Origin: Annulohypoxylon bovei var. microspora
Taxonomy: Eukaryota; Ascomycota; Sordariomycetes; Xylariales; Hypoxylaceae
Direction of reading: 5' to 3'
DNA length: 64,000 nucleotides
Assembly: GCA_022836615.1 (NCBI GenBank)
Contig: MU405214.1
Coordinates: 372,001 to 436,000 of the forward strand
Numbering within the stretch: position 1 is the stretch's first letter; every line of letters starts with the position of its first letter. Positions 25,701 to 38,600 of this stretch are shown here, one piece after another. A program made the position numbers and the translations under genes. The notes beneath the pieces are model-generated. The model saw only the letters and a list, made by a program, of their open reading frames with translations, had not been told where the DNA came from and ran no database searches.

Positions 25701-28700
25701 GATTCCCCATGCCTCGTGGCTGGACGCCTGTCGACTTATCAGAACTTAAAATGGCAACCCTGCCTGCATCATTATCCCACCATAAGATCTCGCTTTTGAA
25801 ACTTGAAACGTGGATGACAGCGAGAGATTTTCACCGGGGTTGTTTCAATCTAATAGGTACAGAATCACTCGCATGAACAACCCTCATTTTGTGGCAGATA
25901 CTTACATCCCTCCTCGCCGGACATCGTCAGGGTGGGTGGCGTGTATGTACGTATGTACACATAGTAACTTACCTCGCAGAAATCGCACTTTCGGCTCCGT
26001 TGCAACATAAAACGCAGATTGTAAGTAACCTTGTCAACAAACACGCCGTCCGAGTCCCCGTCGACTTGCCCCGGTGACATCCAACATGTATGCTTACTGA
26101 TGATGATCGTGGGACCCGAGGCAAGGGGTTCCACCCGTACATCGCGGGACCCAAGAAAGATCAAGTCCGTTTCAACGAAACAAAATAAACTTGTTTCAAG
26201 GCTTCTCTTCTGCACAGACGCCGGCACACAAAAAAAAAAAAAGCGTGCGGCTGGGAAGCTTGAGTGTTGTAGTTGAACCCCCTCGCAGACCTGCCCCCTC
26301 CAAGGAACCCAGGGCCGGGGGTAGCACTGCCTCAACGTTGCCACTAGAAAAACCACCCGCATACAGCTCTGTTCTATATTTGGATTCTTCTTCTTCTCAA
26401 CACGGCAGGAATCGGCAAGGCGAAGATTCGAAACAATATCATCGACGGATACAACGATGTACTTGTTATTGTTAGCTACAGCTTGCTCCAGGTAGATGTC
26501 GACCTTGTCATCATTTCTTCCCCTCAGCCGTTTGTGTTTCGAGTCATGACGTTTATTATGTAATTTTCTCGTCAAGAATATCCTTGTCGAGGATCCCGTC
26601 CGTCCAATCACTCACGCCTGTCGCGCGCTTGTTTTGTATGTTTCGAGCTAGCCCAAGCTTTGTTCCTTATCTGCCTGTCTGTCCATCTATCCATCTATCT
26701 TGTATCTATCTCTGTGCCTCATACGTGAGAGACCGCACTCGTTAGACGATGCCGTTGTCAAAAGGACAACGCGCATTTCGATAAGCAGTACCAAGAATAC
26801 CAATATGAGCTTTCTTGGTGTTGGTCCGAACCCAGATGACGCGCCGTCCGGGTAGAGCGGAGACCCAATTTACCACGGACAATCCGCTCATTTTGCTATG
26901 ATTGTTGGGTGGCAGAGTCCGTAACTCTTACGTCTTCACGATGCCTCGTTCTCGCTTTTCCCCCACGACGATACATAACCTGCTTGCTTACTTACCTACT
27001 TACGGCACGACAGATAGGGCAATTCCGCGCTCTATCCATCCTCTTGAGCTCACCTTTCCGCTAAGTATGGGGCTCTTGTATTTCCCTGTCGAACCCGACT
27101 TGTACCTTGCATGTTTCGAACAAGGTCCGATCCTGCTCGGAACCGCGGTCGGCTAGCTTGCTTACGCCGGCTGGGGCGACGATACGGCGGGCCCTTCCAT
27201 GGGTTCGACGCGCCTGGCAGCCCTTGTTAGCGACCTTCTTACTACAGCAGCTAATTAGCTTAACAGGGCTGGCTGGGCTGGGCCGGCTAACTATAGAACA
27301 TCTATATCCGCGACCCAATCACGGCATCGTCAATCTCGCTGCCTAGGTCCGAACCATGTCGTCGCCACGGGGCAGTGATTTTCTCCGTCTCGCCCCGCCG
27401 CGCACCCCGCTGTTGCACATATACTCTCTGATACTATACTAAGAACCTTACGCCGAGGTTCGATACATACGCCGAGTCATGGAGGGAAAGATCGGAAACG
27501 GTGCGCTAGGGCTGGCTGCTGAGAAGGTAGGTAGGTAGGTAAGGTGGTCAGCCCTATACGGATCGTGCTTTCGACTCTCCGCGCCACGTGCGTCCAACGT
27601 AAGACCGCGCAAACCAAGGCTTCAGCTCGCACGGCAGTTACCCAGGAGCCGTCTCCTCGCCTTAGTCATCTTCGTGGACGACAAGGTTACGCCCTCGTGG
27701 GATCCTCATGGGATATTACCATTTTACCCACACCAGCCGGCTTACGGGGGTAGGTAATCAGCGCGCTATGTATGTACTGTCGGATCCCGGCGCGCGCATG
27801 CGTCTCGCAGCACTGTTACGGAAGAGGCATGTGTCGACGACGTCTGATGAAATTACGCGAAGATGCGCAGATATAGTTATCACCTCATTCTGCGCCGCTC
27901 GCCGGCGGCGTACGCCAAGCGCTTCCACGCGTTGCGACAAGGGAAGAATGGGTCCAGCGGTTCCGCGAATCGCAACTCTAGAAAATTTAGACGTTGCGTG
28001 CGAGAGACTTCCAGGCTAGACTAGGCTCGGCTTGGGGGTGGGTAGCTATTTTGAGACTCGCACTAGCAGCGTAGGTAAGCTTCGGAAATGGGAACATACA
28101 CTGGGTATGGTAGGTGCTCACGAATTGGAGCCTGGGAGTTGTTAGTCTAATTACCTAGCTAGCCTGTATAAGCTGACATTGCGCGAGATTGGAGATAGAG
28201 TACGTTACAGACTACTCGTGTCGGCGGTAACAGTAAGTTGATGGTGGATTTCGCGTGCCTATACGCCGTATCTAGGTAGGCACCTTGCGGCTTGGCTTGA
28301 TCATGAATGAGTTGGGAATTCCCATCACGTAGTTCTAAACAAAAAGGATTGTTCAATAGATGTTTCCGGGTAAAGGGGGATTTGGTAACTGTCACGCTTG
28401 CGCCTACTGGAGACCTCAAGATTTTTGAAGGGGTAATGAGGGGACTTGGGCTACGTCTCTAGTTTACAAAACCGAATACAGTTTGTCATAGCTTGGTTGT
28501 TTCTGTTAGCAATGTTCTTGAATGCGAATGGTTTGCTTTGTCCTCAACTTAGATATATCTCAATGGCTTCCGAGTTGACGTTTCGTATGGTCATAACTTA
28601 GAGTTCCATTTTAAGATTAAAACATGCGTGTTAATGAACTTAGTTACCCATAGTTGTCTAATATGAAGAGCTCTGACTTGTTTATTCCATTTCCATCGTT

Positions 28701-29784
28701 GTTTTGCTGTCAGTTTCGGGTCATGGTAGTCTTCGAGCAGCTCTAAGGTCTATTTATCTATGAACTAGCAGCCCTTCTACATACAATATAGTTACTCTTA
28801 GTTTCGTGCAGAGATAGTATCTGCCTTACAAGCTCTTGACGCTACATATACATATGATAGGTTTTGGCAATTGGAGGTATTAATTAGCACAGGACTATTT
28901 TCGGGTTGCTCGTAATTCTACACTCTACCTATTGCTGAGACTCATGCTCTACATAGTCAATGTTGTGTTAGTGCAATAGGTACATACTTATATCAATTAT
29001 AGAATTCTTCTGTGCCTCGAGTAGAACGATGCTTTCCTAGCAATGTGTGTGTTACCTATGCTAAGATATGTATTAGGGGTAGTTCAAAGGGGCATCGAAA
29101 TCAAGTGGCCTTGCTAACGAAAAGCAGGTAACCATCATTGTAAGCATATTACAATGACACCGATGAAATTGTTGTTTGGCTACCTAAGGTAGTGAAAGTG
29201 ACCATAGCAATACACGTTTCGCGTGTCGAGAGTTGGAAAGGTCCTTCCTAGGTAAGCTTGACTGCGTAGTTTTGAGATCTAGAAAGAGATCGAGGAATTG
29301 ATGAACACTGTCAAAAAGGAACAGGCATTATCATAGGCACTGTCAGTGGATATCATGGTCGGAAATCGAGTTGAATGGGTAAATTATAATACCATTCATC
29401 ATGCAGCTAGGCACTCGTTAGTGTCATAACATTTCCTTCGATGTAGGAAATCGTGCAGATGACCACATTAAACCCATTCCCTACACCTCTATTGAAAATA
29501 AATATGTTTATTTACTATAGTAGAACATACATACCTCGTTGTACTGATGGCCTTTTAGCTATTCAGGGGCTCACTGTCGGTCAAACATGGTCATGTGACT
29601 GGTACAGGAATAGGGGCTGTTTAGCCTTGAGAGAAATGGAGGCGTGTAGATGACGATGATAATGGCAATTTGATGATGTAGTTGGGTAGATATGAAAATT
29701 AAAAAGAGTGAAAATAAAGGGATGCAATAAAAAAGAAACCTCTCCAAAGATTTCCAAAAGAAAAAGAAAATAGTAATGGGATGC
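16715..29784. other. Gene-poor stretch, about 13 kb
   Basis: I can defend no gene here. It is mostly unique-looking, moderately AT-rich sequence with stop codons dense in all frames. Features noted are an AT-rich pair of T- and A-rich tracts at 22155-22325, and a weak hairpin at 23234-23280 (TGAGACC...GGGTCTCA). There are protein-like but broken pieces at 23605-23907 and 24880-25433, and a long frame without an ATG start at 25865-26611. A more GC-rich island lies at 26900-28050. Confidence 0.5.
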
Positions 29785-29890
29785 AAAAAAGCTCAGTCCT
29801 GAATCGAATTCAGGACCTACGAAAAACCCCTGCTACTTAGGACGCCGTGATGTCAAGTTATGATTACTGCAGTACCACACCACCATATTC
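29785..29890 (-). ncRNA. tRNA-like Pol III unit (tRNA pseudogene or SINE-like head)
   Basis: Read on the minus strand, this unit ends GGTCCTGAATTCGATTCAGG, then ACTGAGC and a T6 run at about 29785-29790. That resembles a tRNA T-arm (stem CCTGA/TCAGG, loop ATTCGAT), a 7-nt acceptor strand and a Pol III terminator. Upstream come a D-arm-like CACGGCG and an anticodon-arm-like TCCTAAGTAGCAGGG, then TTTTTC in the variable-arm position. Against a working tRNA: the T-loop lacks the canonical T54-T55-C56 alignment, no 5' strand pairs with ACTGAGC, and the anticodon loop lacks U33 in the best fold. So I call it tRNA-like and degenerate, not a functional tRNA. Confidence 0.35.
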
Positions 29891-31035
29891 AGGTTTCCTG
29901 GTGGGGGGTTTTTGCTCTAGCCTCGAGTCTACCAAGTCGTATTGGGTCGGCTGGGAGTCTGCACTTTATCATGCTATATAAACCTTACCTAGTTTGAATA
30001 TGAAAAATTGTGTTACCTAGGTGACTCCCAGAGTTTTTCCTTTTAGCCACTCGTCGCCTACCTACCCAAGTATCATTATAGCAGAACGACGCTACCAACG
30101 TGTAGTACCACCTGACTTTAAGGGGCCATCAACCTGTTAAGTATCCTCCCAAGTGGCGAGGTCGATCTGCTTTAACTACTATGCTAGGCAACTAGGAATC
30201 TAGACTTAAGGGATTATAACGCTTATTTGCTTCTCATTTACCTCTTCTATATCACTCCAGATGTAATATTTCTTCCCCAACACTGCTCAATGGGCCTAAC
30301 TAACTCACTCTACCTAGTAGATATGACAATCCATTAGATCCGTGCCATATATGAAGTATCTAGGTACGTTAATGAGACGTTAGCTAAGGAGAGTAAATAT
30401 CTATATCTATGTTCAGGGCACGTTAGTAGGAAATAGAAAAGGCAAAGAAAATATATACCTATTATCTCTAGCTGTCCACATCCTCAGGCGTTTATATCTT
30501 ACCTGGTAGGCACATCATTTCTTTCCTATCACTGCTCAGGTTAAGGGGTGTAAAGGGTGATATAGATCTGTTCCTCCATTACCATACCCCTTACAACATC
30601 TAGAAGACAGCTGTGAGAAACCCTAGGGAAATCCTCACATGCATTCTTTAACTTTTCATGAACTGGCCTCCCTTCTTATCTCCATCGAACCTACAGCATG
30701 GTCATACACAAATAGACTCACTCGGGATATCAGAATAGAGGCATAGGTAGGTAGCAAACAAAGCAAAAGCAGATTCGCAATGACCCATATGTCACCTCTA
30801 ACCACGACTATCAACCTTCCCTAGACTACACCTTTTTAACCTTCTGTGAAAAGGGGGAATTAAAAGCAAGCTACAATTATTCATCTTATCACTTAATGTC
30901 TGATATATGCGGCCCTCTGCCTATGTAAAATCTCCAACGACAACTTAGTCTGTTCTGTTCTGCTCGGTTTGGATCACTGCTACTGAAACTCTGGATACAC
31001 GTCCTACCCCTCAATGCCTAACCTGGGTAACCCAC
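29891..31035. other. Intergenic stretch downstream of GDI1
   Basis: No gene is seen. It starts with a small hairpin (CCACCA...TGGTGG, about 29880-29907) next to the tRNA-like unit, and ends in the 3' flank of the minus-strand GDI1 gene. Confidence 0.6.
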
Positions 31036-32930
31036 TTACTCCTCGGTGACCTGGAGGCCCTCCCGGAGACCCTCGACCTTCAGCTCCTCACCGGTGGCGC
31101 GCGCGTAGATGTCCTTGACGTCATCAGTGGTTGTCTCGAAGTGCGATGTTGCGTCGTAGCTCTTGGAGATGAAGATGTTGTCCTTCTTGCCATCCTCGAG
31201 AGGCTCGTAGAGCGGGATGGGTGGGCCCTGGGTGGATAGTTAGTATTGGCGTGTTAAGGGGTATGGTGGTACAAGGGGAAAGCGGGGCACAACAGTTGGC
31301 TTACCATAAATTGCTCCTCGATCTGGCCGAGGCGATCTAGACCAGGCTGTAGCTCTAGATGGTGGTTGGCAGATGTCTCAGCGATCGTGGATACGATGGC
31401 GATGTAGTAGCCCTTAGGGCAGACATTGTGGGCCGACGAGACGCAGGCGACGTAGATATCTAAATATGTTTAGCCGGAAAATTGTTTCCGACAGTGTTTT
31501 CGAAGTCAAAACTTACCGTTCTTGCGGCCAACCTGAGACTGAGGGATGATCAACTGGCAGGAGTCGCACTCGGTGGTGCCGGCTAACGGGTGCTTTAGGA
31601 CGCAGATCGCCTTCAGGACGTGGCCGACAACCTTCACCTTCTGGGGGAAATATGAAGGGTCACCGAGGATCAGCTTAGCCTTAGTCTCGAACTTCATCTC
31701 AGGTTCGATGCCGGTCATGGTGGCCTTGATACCGGTAGCCTTGCCACCCTCGTACAGGATCTCGTCGACGGAAGTGTTAAGCATGTATGTGCCGCCATAG
31801 ATGGCGGACAGACGTGCGAAACCCTGGGGTAGCTCACCAAGACCGTATAGGGGGTAGATGTAAGGCGACTTGCCGTACCTTGCTACCGAGTTACCGTACA
31901 TCCTAATACGCTCGATAGTCTCAGGGGACTTGCCAGCCTCGTCGAGATAGCCGTCGTTCAGGTAGAGGGCCATGGCATGGCCGACGAAGTCCCGAGTGCC
32001 AACCTCAAGACCGAACTTGTCGTAGACATCCTTCATCGTGCATGTGCTCAAGTCAAGACCTGTCCACAATTACTGTTAGCGGATTATTGTTATCCTAGCA
32101 ACCTCCACGTCTCTATATCTCACCCTTATGTGTAGCGGGGTCGTTGATCTCGAAAGTGCCGACCCACTCTATGAAGCTCTTCATCCGTCGCTTCTCGAAG
32201 ATTCCCATTAGAGGAGAGCGTAGGGCTTCAGCAGCGTCGGAGGGAACCTTGGCGATGGCGGCCTTGGTACCAGAGTTCTGCTGGACGAAGCTACCGGCAA
32301 CCTGCTTAAACTCGAGATAGCGGGTGACGTCGGTGGAGACGAGGATGTTGGTCAGCTCGCCGGACGACATGAGGAGCTTAGGGACCAAGTCGATGTTCCA
32401 GTCATTAGGTCGGCCGTACTTCTTCCACGGCTCCTCACCCTTTGCGAAGTTGCCATACTTCTTGAATAGCTATGGTGCGGGGGTATATTGGTTAGCTTCG
32501 TCGGATTAATAGAGATGATAGCGAGGAGGGGTAAGGTACCGTTTCGAGGTTTACTGATGCGGCCTCTCTATAATGTTAAATGTTAGTAAATGATTCGATC
32601 AGATAATGTTAATGGATGTTTATACATACCCTCCGTAGTGATCATTGCGATCGATGTGCAGCACCTTTCTGCCCTTGACACTCAAGACACTTTAAACTCT
32701 GTCAGCCTTGCACATGTTCGCATATGCATATGATGTATGATGTAATCCATACCCAGAAAGAATACACTCGGTCAAGCCTACGTAAAGATAATATGTTAGA
32801 TGCCATATCGCGAGAGCTCAACCCCACCAAAAAAAAGCGAGAAATGTTGAAGTTGGGAATGCGGGGCCCAAAGTTGAAACTCACCGGTGCCCAAAACGAT
32901 GACATCGTACTCTTTAGCAATCTCATCCAT
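31036..32930 (-). CDS. GDI1: Rab GDP-dissociation inhibitor
   Basis: Rab GDI extracts prenylated, GDP-bound Rab/Ypt GTPases from membranes and recycles them through the cytosol in vesicle traffic. I rebuilt eight exons: 32930-32885, 32777-32753, 32689-32630, 32567-32540, 32469-32124, 32059-31517, 31459-31305 and 31227-31036. They sum to 1395 nt, 464 residues, and every junction keeps frame at GT-AG sites. The N-terminus gives MDEIAKEYDVIVLGTGLTEC, the dinucleotide-fold-like GxGxxE segment (G14-E19) of the GDI/REP family. It continues through HIDRNDHYGGEAAS and GRPNDWNIDLVPK to YPLYGLGELPQGFARLSAIY, the conserved Rab-binding region. The length is close to that of other fungal GDIs (~450-465). 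The first four exons are only 25-60 nt, so simple ORF calling misses the N-terminus. Confidence 0.95.
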
Positions 32931-33879
32931 GGCGGGCAGCGGGCGGCGGGCTACGGACTTCTGTATTCTTAGTGAGGGGAGAGATAAGTAGTGTGCAGGT
33001 ATTAAAGCAATTAGTCCTGGTCCAGGTAGTGTCAAATCGCCAGAGCAGATTATTAGGAGGAGGATTGTTTATTTGTTTGTTTGTTGACACCAGGTCAAAC
33101 GTCGGGAAGGATGTTTAGAAGAACGGAAAAAATAAAAAGTATAAAGTATCGGTGAGAGAGGTTGATTTGTGGTTTGAGTGGTTTGAGGTGGATACAAAGC
33201 AACTTGGTTTTGGCTTCTGTTTATGGTTCTGAAGCTCGAAATTCAACGGTACCATTGGTACTATTGGTACCAGTACTGTACCATGCCCCAAAGGGAGCTA
33301 AAACCAATCAACGTCGACCCCGCGCCAAGCTACGTAACCCCCCCCTTTTTTCCTTCTCCTTTCCCCTTTTCGATATCATCTCATTATCATCAATTCGCCA
33401 TTAAGACTACGATAGACTATCTACCCAAGTACTCATTAAATAGGTTTAATCTCATCTCAACAAATACACCCGCGTCATTTTTCCCTTCACTTTCAGATCT
33501 AACCTGGGTACAGTTAAATTATTTCCATCGGCTGGCAGTAGCCTTTCACGGTAAAGGGGGGACATTCAAATATCACATGATTGAATTTTAGATGAAGACT
33601 GAAGAATTATACATCATGATGGTTACGTAAAATATCGATATCGAACAAAGAGTCCTGTAGCATCTAGGTTTATTTATACATCAGTAAGTCAGTCACGTAC
33701 ATACCTACCTACCTAGGTACCTCTAGGTAGTCAGATTTATTAGTTGACCGATATTATATAGGTAGTAAACGATAAGCTGTGATTTTGCATCTGAAGGTAT
33801 CGTGTGTCATTAGCTAAATGTACATATTTACATGCTCAATTCTCAGAGCTTTTGTTTTGTATCAATATGTATAGTTAAC
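32931..33879. other. Spacer between GDI1 and MRPL4
   Basis: Promoter and 5' UTR of GDI1, plus the 3' flank of MRPL4; both genes are on the minus strand. It contains a TTTGTTTGTTTG run at about 33069-33085 and several GGTACC sites at 33250-33285. No coding sequence recognised. Confidence 0.6.
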
Positions 33880-34811
33880 TCATATTTTCGTCGGGGGTTG
33901 TTGAGTCTCTGGAGTACTGGTCGGGATCGTAGATGGCTCGACTTTTTCGGCGGCCGACTTCTCTGCTTCCTTTTGTCCTTCAGTCGCCGACTTCTCTAAT
34001 CCCTCTTGTTCGAGTGACTTTTCTGAGCCTCCCTGTTCTTCCTCCACCGGCTCATCACTCTGTATTTCCTCGACATATGTTTTAGGCATATAAGGGCGCT
34101 TGCTATTAGCTAGATCGATCTCGGGATCCGTCATAGCCAGCGCCCTCGCGTCCTCCCACAAGTAGAATCGTTCCGTCAACACGTGCCTAATCCTCCTCAT
34201 AGTATTTCTCGTCTATACGTCATGCGCAGGGGTTAGCGTGACCGAAGTTAAGCAATACGCTGTATCAAACGTAAATCGCTTACCTCGTCCAATCTACTCA
34301 AAAGGCGTTCCTTTTCATTGAACCTGAATGTCTTATACATCCTAACGGCTGTAATGATACGGTTCTGCTCCTTGACGCACACCCACCAGAGCGAGTGTAG
34401 GTCCTCCCAGCTCTTATGCCGCAATTCCTCCGCGGTCCACGAACGTCCGTACTCATCCACTTCATCGGGCGTAGGTATGAGCCTGTCCTTGCTGAAGAAG
34501 AAGTCCCACAACCCGTGGTTCGGGTCGACCTCGATCTTCGGCTTGTAGTTTGAGGGCTTGGGTAGCTGGCTCGGCTCGATGTTCATCCGAGCTCGCGGTC
34601 CGGAACGGTATAGACTGCTCAACCCGCGCAGTCGATTGTTGTCGCGACGAGGCCGCCGCTCATTTAGCTCCGGGGTCGTAGAGAATGGGCAGGTTTGAGC
34701 TGTGGCCTTGGAGAAGACGGCGAGGATGGAGGATGTATTGGTGGCATGTTGGTTCCCGGCAGAGCTTATTATTCGGCCAATTGAAGGCCGAATGGAAGAG
34801 GCCATCGCCAT
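33880..34811 (-). CDS. MRPL4: Mitochondrial large-subunit ribosomal protein uL29m (MRPL4/MRP-L47 family)
   Basis: This is a structural component of the mitochondrial 54S ribosomal subunit. It has two exons (34811-34284 and 34212-33880) with a 71-nt GT-AG intron, giving 286 residues. The N-terminal ~60 residues are rich in Arg, Ser and Ala without acidic residues in the first 40, as expected for a mitochondrial presequence. The family core runs from PNHGLWDFFFSKDRLIPTP through RSWTAEELRHKSWEDLHSLW and VKEQNRIITAVRM, the helical uL29 hairpin. The intron falls after RLDE, and joining gives TRNTMRRIRHVLTERF. The C-terminal ~70 residues are an acidic, Glu/Gln/Ser-rich tail beyond the core. Two in-frame ATGs (residues 1 and 3) could serve as start; I took the first. 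Confidence 0.92.
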
Positions 34812-35650
34812 GGACGTACTACCTTAACAACTCCGTGGAGGAATCTGAGCCTCAATTGCGCCAGTGAGTATGTGGTAGATATCAATATGTTCTTGGGCGC
34901 GATTGAATTTTTGCTTAATCCGGGATACCTTCAAAATTAATCCGATAAGATAAGCCAACGATTAGGTAAGGAATCTTGGAACAAGGTTGGAACTACTAAA
35001 ATCATGAAGCTAAACCAGCATTATGTAATCACATCAGCCACACGTCTTTAGCCACACTTGTAAAATCATTATGGCTTGACTACACTTCCCTATACCATTA
35101 TATACAGGTATTATTGCATATATGCAAATAGCCAACTAAATACACCATGAGAAGAGAGGTAGTCAAGCAAAACACCATTGGCGAGAAGGCACGGTGCTAT
35201 TGTGGAAGAAAACAAAGGACAAGTCAATGTTTGCTTATGGAAAAGTTGTAACAAGCAAATATTTGGCAAATGATAAACCCAAGTACTGGTAGTGTTTGAT
35301 GTCGAGTTGAAGCAAACCTTCCCGTATATTCCAGGGACCCATAGTATAGTAATGGAATAACTTGCCCATCAATGTTATTCGAAACAAATACAGAGTGGAG
35401 TGTATAGTATCTAATTATGGTTTGCTTGTGCTTTCTCTGGTATATTCAGGATCGTACTATGAAGTCCAACAGTGGTATACTGGGTCGAGTTTATTTGGGT
35501 TTGAGTTTCCTCTCTTCTATCCCTTTTCTACAGCGATATTCCCATGGTAGTAGTATTCGAAACTGTATCGTGTCGCGCGTATCTAACAGTGCTCGTAGAT
35601 ATTTGTAATCATTCTCCTCACAGTAGTATTATTTTGCTTTAGGAACTATT

Positions 35651-35690
35651 TGTGTCGTATTGTGTTGTATTGTGTCGTGTTGTGTTTATT
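35651..35690. repeat. 10-bp tandem repeat (TGTGTCGTAT-like)
   Basis: Four slightly diverged 10-bp units (TGTGTCGTAT, TGTGTTGTAT, TGTGTCGTGT, TGTGTTTATT) in non-coding DNA upstream of MRPL4. Confidence 0.85.
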
Positions 35691-38600
35691 TGTTATTATC
35701 CTACGATATGTATAAGAACAAAAACACAAATTGGTCGAGTAATAAAATCGTATGACTTTGGGAGTGGTTATGGCAATGGATCTTCCGGCTTCGAGTTAAT
35801 GTTATGTAACAAAGTTCGGTTTAGTTAGAGCTCGTCTTGGAGAAACTTTCGAGGTTTATAATCTCGTAGGATTCCGTAGTTTCTGTCTATTCTAGTTCGT
35901 TATAAACCTCCTTGTCGAGCTAGAGGAAGGATGCGACTCCTATAATATCTTTCCACTTTGACTAATACAAAGGTTGTGTCTGCTATGGGTCATTATTTCG
36001 AGAAACGCGTATCGGTGGTACAGGGAGGATTAGAAGGCATTTCTGCCGTCTACATCGTTATCGTCGTCAAGGGAAGTCGTGTATACAACTTGAAATGAAG
36101 ATTATGGTTAATCGAAACACAGAAATTGATGGATATTTAATTATCGTATTCTTCGGAATTTTGGGATGGGAGAAGTTGATGGCGAGAATGAGGATCCTGT
36201 TGTCAGTGGTTATAGGCTGCTGACGCCAGTGGATACAGACCCGGAAACAATTTGAGGCTCTGTCTCTAGATCCCGCTTTCTCCGGATAGCAAGTTCTTGG
36301 TGGGTAATGGAGCATGGGAGTTATGGAGATGCCATTGATATGGCTATATTCAGCCTCTGGGGAACAGACATACTCCATATTCATAGGGCTTCATGTGGGG
36401 AGATTCTAGTCGCTGCTGAAAACTTGTCCAGATGGAGATAGGGGTCGCCGACGAGGACTATGACAACAATAACAACCCTTACCCAAACACTCTAACCGAT
36501 TTTCGTGCTTCACCTGGGGGTTTCTATTATCCCCTAACAATGAATTTTTCCGCATAGTCTTTTAAAAGAGAACGGAACCCCTGGACTTGCAATTACCGCA
36601 AGGACGTGCTCTTGCCAGGACGCCTTCCTAAATTTAGATAGCGCTTCCTAAGTGTAAATACATACTTACATACAAAAGTTACCCTCTTGTAATTACTACC
36701 TAAAACATGAAAAGGAGACGATATCGGTGAGTCTCTTGTAACCAATAACCTAACTCATCTCCTATCTACAATACTATACACGTACTATGCCCATAGGCGT
36801 GCCTGTACAAAGAATTCAAAGTCCCGTGAATAACCACCGATGTATTGTAACGAGGATGTTCCATGCGCACTCGCAACAGTACCGTCTCGTACTCGAGAGA
36901 CGAGACCCACCGTCGTCTGAATTCAACCTCCTAAGCTACACCGAGTTTCACGAAGCATTCCTACCATAGGCTCGGTGAAATAACGAAAAAAGTCTTGCCG
37001 GAATCAACGCCTAACATTGCCTAACAAGAACGAAGCTATCGCGTGTTGGAAGACCGTACCATCCAATCAACAAACTCGACCAAACTTCCAGTACGTAAGC
37101 CGAGGCAGTGATGCTAAAAATTTAAGTATCTTAACCTGGGCGACGCCCGGAGCGCTAGGACTAGGCCGAACTAGACAATTCCTTCGATAAATACCTAGAT
37201 AGAAAACGGAGATATCCTAGCGATTCCGGTTAGCCATTAGCCCGGCCACGACGCCTCAGTTCCAATAGTACTACTATACTACGTAGTAGCGCAGACTGCA
37301 GGTCATAGTGGGTGACGCCCAGATTTGGGGTCGGAATAGGCGCCGCAGTTAATACATATTATGGCTGCGAAAGACAGAAAAACAAGGATTTAGGCATCGC
37401 GAATCTTTCATCTGCCCGGGCGACATCATCGAAATTCTTTCCCAAGAGGCATACCGGCCTACCTTGGTAACATACCTACCTGGATCATGAATATTTCATG
37501 CAAGGTGAAGTATCGGTAGCGTCTCAGGCAAAAACACCATTTTGGGATACATATGTGCTGGGTATCGTCATGACGAAATAGTCCTATTTCGATCTACAAT
37601 GAGCACTAGGAACTCATTCCGGTCGTTACGCGGCTGGTAATCTACTATTCACATGACAATACGATTAATACGATGGCCTCTTATTGCAGTGTTCTTCGTA
37701 TATTTGTATATGATATATGCTATCGTTGGTTAACATCGGGTTAGTTTGTGACGTATTGATGAGTAAGTTATTATGCATAGATCGTAATAGGTTTAATTCG
37801 GCGATATTGCAAAGGCAGGCCTAAAGGAGGTTGTCGAGATTTGTGATAGGTAATTTTCTTTTATTTGAATATATCAGGAGGGATATAGATAGGTAAAGAT
37901 AAGTCTCAACGTAATTAGCGTCTACTAGGCTGTTATTGTAGACATCGATGTATCTCGCAAACCTGGTGATATCGAGTCTTTACATACCGTACTCTTCGGT
38001 ACAGATTCCTCCCAGCGGAGCCCAGCGGAATCCATCTGCCAAGCTTACCGAAGACCTCATCGGATGGCATCCCATACCGATCTTGATGTTTTGTGGAACC
38101 AGGTATGTCCCGGAACACCGTTGAACGGATTCGTTTCCCGTCGCTTCGGCTAGAGAGTTTGCCACTGCCTATAGCTGATACCCGGATAACCCGTGATCAC
38201 CATACAAAATCGAGTTTAACCCCCAAGTACGAAATGCGCGATGACTTCACTCATCGGTATCGGAGACTAAATATGTAGGTATAGCCAGCGTAACCGTTCC
38301 GGATCTAGGCAGGTCTAGATGCAGCAGAAATTTGTTCTGTCCGCGCTACCGGTCCTCCTATCCGTAGTAGTCACAGGAAACATGACTCGAGTAGATCCCG
38401 AGAAATTCGGGTTTCATTCTCGCTAGGTACCAAACCTCTCTTGCTCATGCCCAAATAATTTCTGATTGCATCGTGTACCAATAGGAGCCGATAACTTGAG
38501 TGTCCTGCCATAGACGAGTTGCGGGGAAGCAATATCCTAAGCACTAGACTATTTCGAAAGAAACAAACATGAGGAGGCATAGACGTTGTTGGGAATCGAC

